Below, one piece after another: positions 30,887 to 35,963 of a DNA stretch of 35,963 nucleotides (positions within the stretch are counted from its first letter, which is position 1; each line of letters opens with the position of its first letter). The DNA is from Flavobacterium sp. UBA6203 (lineage in GTDB: Bacteria > Bacteroidota > Bacteroidia > Flavobacteriales > Flavobacteriaceae). Location of the stretch: NCBI GenBank assembly GCA_002421645.1, contig DIST01000058.1:1-35963 (forward strand), read 5' to 3'. The translations under genes were made by a program, and so were the position numbers. Under the pieces are notes generated by a model, which worked only from the letters and a program-made list of their open reading frames with translations, was not told the origin of the DNA and searched no databases.

Positions 30887-31360
30887 CTACTGATGATGAT
30901 ACGGTTCATTTCTTAAAATAGTAAACCCTCTATAGATTTGTTCGATTACGAATAAGCGCACCATTTGATGTGAAAAGGTCATTTCGGATAACGATACTTT
31001 GCCTTGTGCTTTTTGATAAACGGTATCACTAAATCCGTACGGACCACCGATTACGAATACTAACGTTTTTATTCCGGCATTCATTTTCTTTTGTAAAAAA
31101 TCGGAGAAACCTACGCTGCTGAACGTTTTTCCGTTTTCGTCGAGTAGAATCAATTGGTCAGTTGGTGTGATTTTGGATAAAATCAATTCGCCTTCTTTTT
31201 CTTTTTGTTGGGCTTCGGATAAATTCTTTACGTTTTTGATATCGGGAATGATTTCCAAATCAAATTTCACGTAGAACGACAAACGTTTGGTATAATCATC
31301 AATCAAGGTTTGAAGCGCTTTATTATCTGTTTTTCCGATAGCTAAAAGACGAATATTCAT
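30887..31360 (-). CDS. rlmH: 23S rRNA (pseudouridine1915-N3)-methyltransferase
   Basis: The protein has 157 residues from the ATG at 31360 (MNIRLLAIGKT). Ten extra residues in the longer frame would overlap the upstream terminator. The SPOUT methyltransferase fold shows LLDENGK, VFVIGGPYGF (the knot with the SAM site) and SLSEMTFSHQMVRLFVIEQI, and ends with RNEPYHHQ, the diagnostic C-terminus. RlmH methylates pseudouridine 1915 in helix 69 of 23S rRNA in assembled ribosomes. It follows the uncharacterised gene at 31415 across a hairpin. Confidence 0.96.
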   Translation of the reverse strand: MNIRLLAIGKTDNKALQTLIDDYTKRLSFYVKFDLEIIPDIKNVKNLSEAQQKEKEGELILSKITPTDQLILLDENGKTFSSVGFSDFLQKKMNAGIKTLVFVIGGPYGFSDTVYQKAQGKVSLSEMTFSHQMVRLFVIEQIYRGFTILRNEPYHHQ

Positions 31361-31382
31361 TCGGTTTGTATTTTTGAAATGA

Positions 31383-31409
31383 AAAATCACTCTTTATGGG
31401 AGTGATTTT
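31383..31409 (-). terminator. Intrinsic terminator before rlmH
   Basis: AAAATCACTC (31383-31392) pairs with GAGTGATTTT (31400-31409) around a 7-nt loop, 5 nt after the stop of the upstream minus-strand gene. A T run follows on the minus strand. Confidence 0.75.
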
Positions 31410-31414
31410 CAATA

Positions 31415-32899
31415 TTAGTTAATTTCTTCCGTTTGCTTTTCTTTAAAATCGATTTCGCAAGCGTATGAGAATAATTTTTCTTTTTTAATGATATCGGCAG
31501 TGCCTTTTGGAAGTAATTCTTCCCATCCAGACTCGCCTTTACAAATCATTTTTAATACTTGTCTTGAGAAAATATCTAAGTTCTTTTCATCAAAATCTTT
31601 AATATCGATTACTTTTCCATTGAATTTGAAGAATTTGTACAATTCTTTCATTCTAGGATGAACTTTTAAGTTTTCTGAAGTGATAATATTGCCACTTTCA
31701 TCTTTCATCGGGTACAAGTACACCTTTAAATCACGATAGAATAATTTTCCAAATGCTTCCAAAATTCCTCCAGATAAATGGCGGTAGTATTTTTCATCGA
31801 AAATTTCAACTAAGTTATTTACTCCCATAGCTAATCCCATACGAGCTTTAGAATAATTAGAGAAATATTCTACTACTTTAAAATACTCTTGGAAGTTGGA
31901 TATCATTACCGTTTGACCTAATTTACAAAGTAGTTCGGCACGGTCTAAGAAATCGCGTTCATCAATTTCGCCTTCCGCTTTTAAGTTGGAAAGGGTGATT
32001 TCAAAAACTACAAAAGTATTCTCATTATCTACTTTATTTTCTTGAATGAACATTTCATACGAACGCTCATACATGTCCATATTAACTTTAGTAACCGGTC
32101 TGAAACTTCCTCTTAAAGCCAAAATGTTTTTCTTATATAAAACAGCGGCTGGTAGAATATTTTTTCCATCTGGACCAAACATTACGGCATCTGTCATTCC
32201 ATTTTTTACTAATTGTAAACTCATCAAACGATTGTCAACATCAGCAAAACGAGGACCAGAGAAGTTAATCGTGTCAATTTCTAATTGGTCTTTATCTAAG
32301 TGGTCGTATAAGTAACGTAATAATTTTTTCGGGTCATTATATTTGTAAAAAGCACCGTAAATCAAGTTTACACCTAAAATACCCAGTGTTTCTTGCTGAA
32401 GTTTAGCATCGTTTTCTTTAAAACGGATGTGAAGTGTAATTTCATTATAGGCTTCATCAGGTTCTACTTGATATACAATTCCGACCCATCCATGTCCTTT
32501 GTATTGTTTTGCAAAATCGATTGTAGCTACAGTATTAGCATAACTAAAAAACAATTTATTTGGATGTTTGTCTCTGCTTAAACGTTGTTCCACCAAATTG
32601 ATTTCATGAGTAAGCATTTTTTTTAAGCGACTTTCTGTTACATAACGTCCGTCAACTTCCTCACCATAAATAGCATCGCTAAAGTCTTTGTCGTAAGCAG
32701 ACATGGCTTTAGCAATAGTGCCAGATGAAGCACCAGCTCTAAAAAAGTTTCTAACCGTCTCTTGACCTGCCCCAATTTCAGCAAATGTCCCATAAATATT
32801 TTCATTAAGATTAATTCTCAATGCCTTATCTTTAATGGAAGGGATTTGCTCTATCTGTTTATCACCACGAACTTTAATATCTGTAACCATACTTTTCAT
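31415..32899 (-). CDS. Conserved Bacteroidota protein of unknown function (often labelled nicotinate-nucleotide adenylyltransferase)
   Basis: This 494-residue soluble protein has no signal peptide. I recognise a well conserved family, with strong blocks such as ALRINLNENIYGTFAEIGAG, SGTIAKAMSAYDKDFSDAIY, NAV/DAVMFGPDG and LRGSFRPVTKVN. Database labels for it vary (nicotinate-nucleotide adenylyltransferase, TonB-dependent receptor), and I see no H-x-G-H nucleotidyltransferase motif, P loop or barrel that would justify them. Several Asp/Glu/Lys-rich strands suggest a cytoplasmic enzyme or scaffold. A second in-frame ATG at 32890 is an equally good start. It has its own promoter and terminator. 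Function unassigned. Confidence 0.8.
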   Translation of the reverse strand: MKSMVTDIKVRGDKQIEQIPSIKDKALRINLNENIYGTFAEIGAGQETVRNFFRAGASSGTIAKAMSAYDKDFSDAIYGEEVDGRYVTESRLKKMLTHEINLVEQRLSRDKHPNKLFFSYANTVATIDFAKQYKGHGWVGIVYQVEPDEAYNEITLHIRFKENDAKLQQETLGILGVNLIYGAFYKYNDPKKLLRYLYDHLDKDQLEIDTINFSGPRFADVDNRLMSLQLVKNGMTDAVMFGPDGKNILPAAVLYKKNILALRGSFRPVTKVNMDMYERSYEMFIQENKVDNENTFVVFEITLSNLKAEGEIDERDFLDRAELLCKLGQTVMISNFQEYFKVVEYFSNYSKARMGLAMGVNNLVEIFDEKYYRHLSGGILEAFGKLFYRDLKVYLYPMKDESGNIITSENLKVHPRMKELYKFFKFNGKVIDIKDFDEKNLDIFSRQVLKMICKGESGWEELLPKGTADIIKKEKLFSYACEIDFKEKQTEEIN

Positions 32900-32945
32900 C
32901 TGAAAAATTTATTTTGGGGGCAAATGTGAATAATTTAAGCCTATG

Positions 32946-32953
32946 CAAAGTTA
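32946..32953 (-). promoter_or_regulatory. -7 box of the unknown conserved gene
   Basis: TAACTTTG on the minus strand fits TAnnTTTG, 46 nt before the ATG at 32899. A TTG lies 15 nt upstream, slightly short of the usual spacing. Confidence 0.4.
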
Positions 32954-32984
32954 ATCATTTTATAAAAACAACCATAATTATTGT

Positions 32985-32992
32985 TATTTTTG
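32985..32992 (+). promoter_or_regulatory. -7 box of the MBL-aminotransferase operon
   Basis: TATTTTTG fits TAnnTTTG. It lies inside the upstream extension of the MBL reading frame, so translation should start after it, at GTG 33007. Confidence 0.5.
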
Positions 32993-33006
32993 TGAAAAAC
33001 ATAATT

Positions 33007-33771
33007 GTGAAAGTTTATTTTCTTGGAACAGGTACATCTCAAGGCATTCCAGTAATTGGAAGCCATCATTCTGTTTGTTTAAGTGCGGATGAAAAAGACA
33101 AGCGATTGCGGGTATCCGTTTGGATTGAAACAGAAAAAGTTTCTCTTGTTATCGATTGTGGTCCCGATTTTAGACAACAAATGCTAAATTCGAAATGCGA
33201 AAAAATAGATGCACTGTTATTTACTCACGAGCATTCTGATCATACAGCCGGTTTAGATGATATTCGTCCGTTTTTCTTTAAGCAAGGTGCTATTCCTATT
33301 TACGCCCATCAACGCGTTTTAAAAAATCTTGAAAAAAGATTTGATTATATTTTTGAAACTGAAAACAAGTACCCAGGAGCACCATCAATTATTGAAAATG
33401 AAGTGGTAAATAATCAGCCTTTTGCGGTGAATAACGAAACAATTGTTCCTGTTAATGCTTTTCACGGTTCGTTACAAGTTTTTGGATACCGCATCCAAGA
33501 TTTTGTGTATTTAACGGATGTGAAAACTATCGAAGCCTGTGAAATTGACAAAATAAAAGATTGTAAAGTATTGGTAGTAAATTGTTTAAGAGAAGAACCA
33601 CATGCAACACATTTTAATTTAGAAGAAGTGTTACATTTTATATCTTTGGTGCGTCCAAAAACAACTTATTTAACACATATTAGTCATTTGTTTGGTTTTC
33701 ATGAAGAAATTCAGAAAAAGTTACCAGCTAATGTTTTTGTGGCTTATGATAATTTAGAAATTAATATTTAA
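33007..33771 (+). CDS. MBL-fold metallohydrolase, PhnP-like
   Basis: The protein has 254 residues from GTG 33007. Homology-like sequence begins here (VKVYFLGTGTSQGIPVIG), and the upstream frame contains the promoter. The metallo-beta-lactamase zinc motif THEHSDH gives ligands H74, H76, D78 and H79; DVKT and a late HISHLFGFHEE supply further ligands. GTGTSQGIP at the N-terminus is typical of PhnP/RNase Z-like phosphodiesterases. Likely a cyclic phosphate or RNA phosphodiesterase; the substrate is unknown. It is first in an operon: the next gene follows 5 nt after its stop. Confidence 0.88.
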   Translation: MKVYFLGTGTSQGIPVIGSHHSVCLSADEKDKRLRVSVWIETEKVSLVIDCGPDFRQQMLNSKCEKIDALLFTHEHSDHTAGLDDIRPFFFKQGAIPIYAHQRVLKNLEKRFDYIFETENKYPGAPSIIENEVVNNQPFAVNNETIVPVNAFHGSLQVFGYRIQDFVYLTDVKTIEACEIDKIKDCKVLVVNCLREEPHATHFNLEEVLHFISLVRPKTTYLTHISHLFGFHEEIQKKLPANVFVAYDNLEINI

Positions 33772-33776
33772 GATTT

Positions 33777-34271
33777 ATGAAGAACGTAATTTTGTATGCT
33801 TTGATTTTTTCGTTATTGTTTAATGTGTTTCAATACGTAAATGCAACAAAAATATTAGACGCAAAAGATAAAGAAGTACTGAAAATAAAAGCAAATTTAA
33901 AAACTTCAAGAGATTCAGTAGCTTCATTAGCCAATGCTAATTATTTTGCATTAGAAAGTGATGAAGATGCGCAAGAATACTTTTATTCTAATAATTTAGA
34001 TTATCAGAAAGTAGCAGTTAAAGTCAAAGAAGATTTAATTGCTTTAAATGAAAGTGCCAATGGAAATCCCTTAGTACCGTATGAACCAATTGACGGAAAG
34101 CCTTTTTTAGTTAATTCGTCAAAAGTTTTAAATCACAGATGGATAATAGCTGAATTTTCTAATGGAGATTTATGGGGTCAAATTTTAATAAAATACTTTG
34201 TTTCTGAAACAAAACCAACAGACTTTGAAACTGTAGAAACGGTTTTATACGAAAGACAAACAAAAGAATAA
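33777..34271 (+). CDS. Hypothetical protein with N-terminal membrane anchor
   Basis: This 164-residue protein is not recognised. Residues 4-20 form one hydrophobic helix (VILYALIFSLLFNVFQYV). A short coiled-coil-like stretch follows (KDKEVLKIKANLKTSRDSVASL), then a globular part with EPIDGKPFLVNSSKVLNHRW and a strand-rich end, IIAEFSNGDLWGQILIKYFV. It is probably anchored in the inner membrane, facing the periplasm. It lies in the middle of an operon, 5 nt after the MBL gene and 14 nt before the aminotransferase-like gene. A role linked to either cannot be read from the sequence. Confidence 0.65.
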   Translation: MKNVILYALIFSLLFNVFQYVNATKILDAKDKEVLKIKANLKTSRDSVASLANANYFALESDEDAQEYFYSNNLDYQKVAVKVKEDLIALNESANGNPLVPYEPIDGKPFLVNSSKVLNHRWIIAEFSNGDLWGQILIKYFVSETKPTDFETVETVLYERQTKE

Positions 34272-34285
34272 ATAAATTACAACGC

Positions 34286-35772
34286 ATGGCAACTACAACA
34301 GCGAAAACCCAATTAGAATGTTATTTTGATGAATTCAGAAAGGATATAATTGGAATCAATCAAACATTTCAATCGCCATTTGGGGAAAAGAGAATTATTT
34401 ATACCGATTGGACGGCGAGCGGAAGATTATATCGCCCGATTGAAGAAAAGTTGATGAATGAATTTGGACCATTCGTTGCCAATACACATACCGAAACTTC
34501 TGTGACCGGAACCGCGATGACAATGGCATATCATGAAGCGCGTCATATCATTAAGAAACATGTAAACGCTAGCGAAAATGATATTCTAATTACCGATGGA
34601 ACAGGTATGACAGGTGTTGTAAATAAGTTTCAACGTATTTTAGGACTTCGTATTCCCGAAAATTTGAAAGAGTTTACCGCAATTCCAGATGCGATAAGAC
34701 CTATTGTTTTTATTTCGCACATGGAACACCATTCGAATCAAACTTCTTGGTTGGAAACAATTGCAGATGTGGTTATTATTCCAGCTGATGAAAATGGGCT
34801 GTTTAGCATAGAAAATCTAAAAATATTATTAGAAAAATACCAAGACAGAAGTTTTAAAATTGCTTCTATTACATCTTGTTCAAATGTTACAGGAATTAAA
34901 ACGCCATATCACGAAGTAGCAAAATTAATGCATCAAAACAATGGGGTTTGTTTTGCTGATTTCGCTTGTTCAGGTCCTTATGTAAATATCAACATGCATC
35001 CGGAAGATACAGAAAGTTATTTGGATGCGATTTTCTTCTCACCACATAAGTTTTTAGGTGGTCCTGGGACTTCGGGAGTTTTAATTTTTAATAAAAACTT
35101 ATACAAAAATAACGTCCCTGATTGTCCAGGGGGTGGAACTGTAAGCTGGACTAATCCTTGGGGTGAACACAAATACATCGATAACATCGAAGATAGAGAA
35201 GATGGTGGAACTCCAGGGTTCTTACAAGTGATGAAAACTGCTTTGGCAATTCAGTTGAAAGACAAAATGGGAGTTCAAAATATTTTAGACAGAGAACATG
35301 AATTAATCGATTATGTATTTCAGAAATTAGGCAATATTGATAATCTTCATATTCTTGCAAATCAACAACAAGACAGATTAGGGGTTATTTCTTTTATATT
35401 GATGATTTACATTATAATTTAGGAGTAAAACTATTGAATGATAAATTCGGAATTCAAACACGTGGGGGTTGTAGTTGTGCGGGTACTTACGGACATTATT
35501 TATTACATGTTGACCAAGAAACATCTCACAATTTGGTTTGTAAAATTACCTCGGGAGATTTAATCCAAAAACCAGGATGGATTCGTATGTCGATTCACCC
35601 AACAACTACAACAGAAGAAATGGAATTCGTTTGCGAGAACATTAAAGCTTTAGCCGCTAATCATAAAGAATGGGGAACGGAATACAACTACAATCCCAAA
35701 ACCAATGAATTTGTTCATAGAAGTTCCCAAGGTGAAATCAAAGAAATGGTTCACAATTGGTTTAATTTATAA
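34286..35772 (+). pseudogene. Class-V aminotransferase (cysteine desulfurase-like), frameshifted
   Basis: Two reading frames together make one protein of about 495 residues. The first frame (34286-35422) contains TDWTASGRLYRP, HMEHHSNQ and the PLP lysine K255 in FFSPHKFLGGPGTSG. It then shifts near 35392-35395 and ends at a TAG at 35420. The second frame, entered by restoring one T in the T4 run, gives FYIDDLHYNLGVKL and continues with GGCSCAGTYGHYLL and PGWIRMSIHPTTT to the stop at 35772. All conserved motifs of the PLP-dependent fold type I family are present in the combined sequence. Either the base is missing in the genome, it is a homopolymer sequencing error, or ribosomes slip on TTT. 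It is last in an operon with the MBL gene. Confidence 0.85.
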
Positions 35773-35808
35773 AAAGAAAAAGCTCTGTATTTACTGAGCT
35801 TTTTCTTT
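35773..35808. terminator. Bidirectional terminator overlapping a gene end
   Basis: AAAGAAAAAGCTC (35773-35785) and GAGCTTTTTCTTT (35796-35808) form a 13-bp stem with a 10-nt loop. One arm contains the last sense codons of the converging acyltransferase gene; its stop lies in the loop. Confidence 0.85.
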
Positions 35809-35963
35809 AATATGTTTCCATCTTTTATGCGTCCACAAGTAAAATTCGGGAGCTTCGTAGATTTGTTCTTCTACTAATTTCAAGAATTTATCGGTAATCT
35901 CATAATTTGGAACTGATTTAGCATCTTCAGAAAGTATTTCAAAACTTGCTTCGTAATAGCCTC
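35791..35963 (-). CDS. Lysophospholipid/lipid A acyltransferase, LpxL-like (3' part; 5' end outside window)
   Basis: An open frame on the minus strand runs from base 35961 to a TAA at 35791, giving 56 C-terminal residues. It includes SVPNYEITDKFLKLVEEQIY and ends APEFYLWTHKRWKHIKEKAQ. The P-E-x-Y-L-W-x-H-K/R-R-W-K motif is the C-terminal signature of the LpxL/HtrB lauroyl acyltransferase family, which adds secondary acyl chains to lipid A or ornithine lipids at the inner membrane. The catalytic HxxxxD lies outside the window. Confidence 0.8.
   Translation of the reverse strand, partial: GYYEASFEILSEDAKSVPNYEITDKFLKLVEEQIYEAPEFYLWTHKRWKHIKEKAQ

Noticed and set aside
32914..33006. Extended N-terminus of the MBL-fold protein
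   Set aside because: The extension contains the operon's -7 box and has no similarity to the family, which begins at the GTG at 33007.

Overview
This 36-kb window comes from a chromosome of the Bacteroidota, most likely Flavobacterium or a close relative. The evidence is the low GC content, promoters of the TTG-N20-TAnnTTTG type, the lack of Shine-Dalgarno sequences, a PorQ gene of the type IX secretion system next to cmk, the DUF4293/rho pair, a Rho with a large disordered insertion, and the BT_3928/DUF1599/tpiA neighbourhood. Most of the window is core genome: DNA repair, proteolysis, lipid transport, central carbon metabolism, folate, and RNA modification.

Layout. 1-5300: a Fic protein (5' end outside the window), uvrA, a LOG/TIGR00730 protein and a convergent alpha/beta hydrolase. 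5444-12578 (+ strand): an M48 lipoprotein peptidase, a UMF1-type MFS transporter, lon, porQ-cmk and a small lipocalin-like lipoprotein. 12620-15140 (- strand): an mlaE-mlaF-mlaD retrograde lipid transport operon. 15151-17290: a small accessory patch with a RhuM-family gene and an unknown gene. Related promoter/terminator spacers bound these genes, and two of them form imperfect 94-95 bp direct repeats around rhuM. 17326-18714: lpdA. 18715-19306: a gene-free tract of degenerate repeats. 19307-21830: truA followed by an MsbA-like ABC exporter. 21942-24930: a YfcE-like phosphodiesterase, DUF4293 and rho. 24964-28512: a DUF1801 protein, tpiA, a TlpA-like lipoprotein, a BT_3928-family DoxX/thioredoxin protein and a tandem DUF1599 protein. 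28638-30757: folP with a downstream lipoprotein, then a CarboxypepD_reg protein. 30887-32899: rlmH and a conserved protein of unknown function. 33007-35772: a three-gene operon (MBL-fold hydrolase, unknown protein, class-V aminotransferase-like protein with a frameshift). The window ends in the 3' part of a lysophospholipid acyltransferase gene.

Most convergent and tail-to-tail junctions carry clear intrinsic terminators, several of them usable from both strands. No rRNA, tRNA, CRISPR array or intact insertion sequence was found.

The most unusual material is between genes. Several spacers consist of degenerate, phrase-like repeats with a unit of about 7-12 nt: CRCARAG-like words, AACTGAACACT words, GAGTTGGGAGTT words and purine tracts. 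One 590-bp spacer holds three copies of a roughly 62-bp composite element. Other points of interest are the duplicated spacer around rhuM, the single-base frameshift in the aminotransferase gene, the intrinsically disordered insertion in Rho, and a predicted periplasmic dithiol pair next to tpiA.
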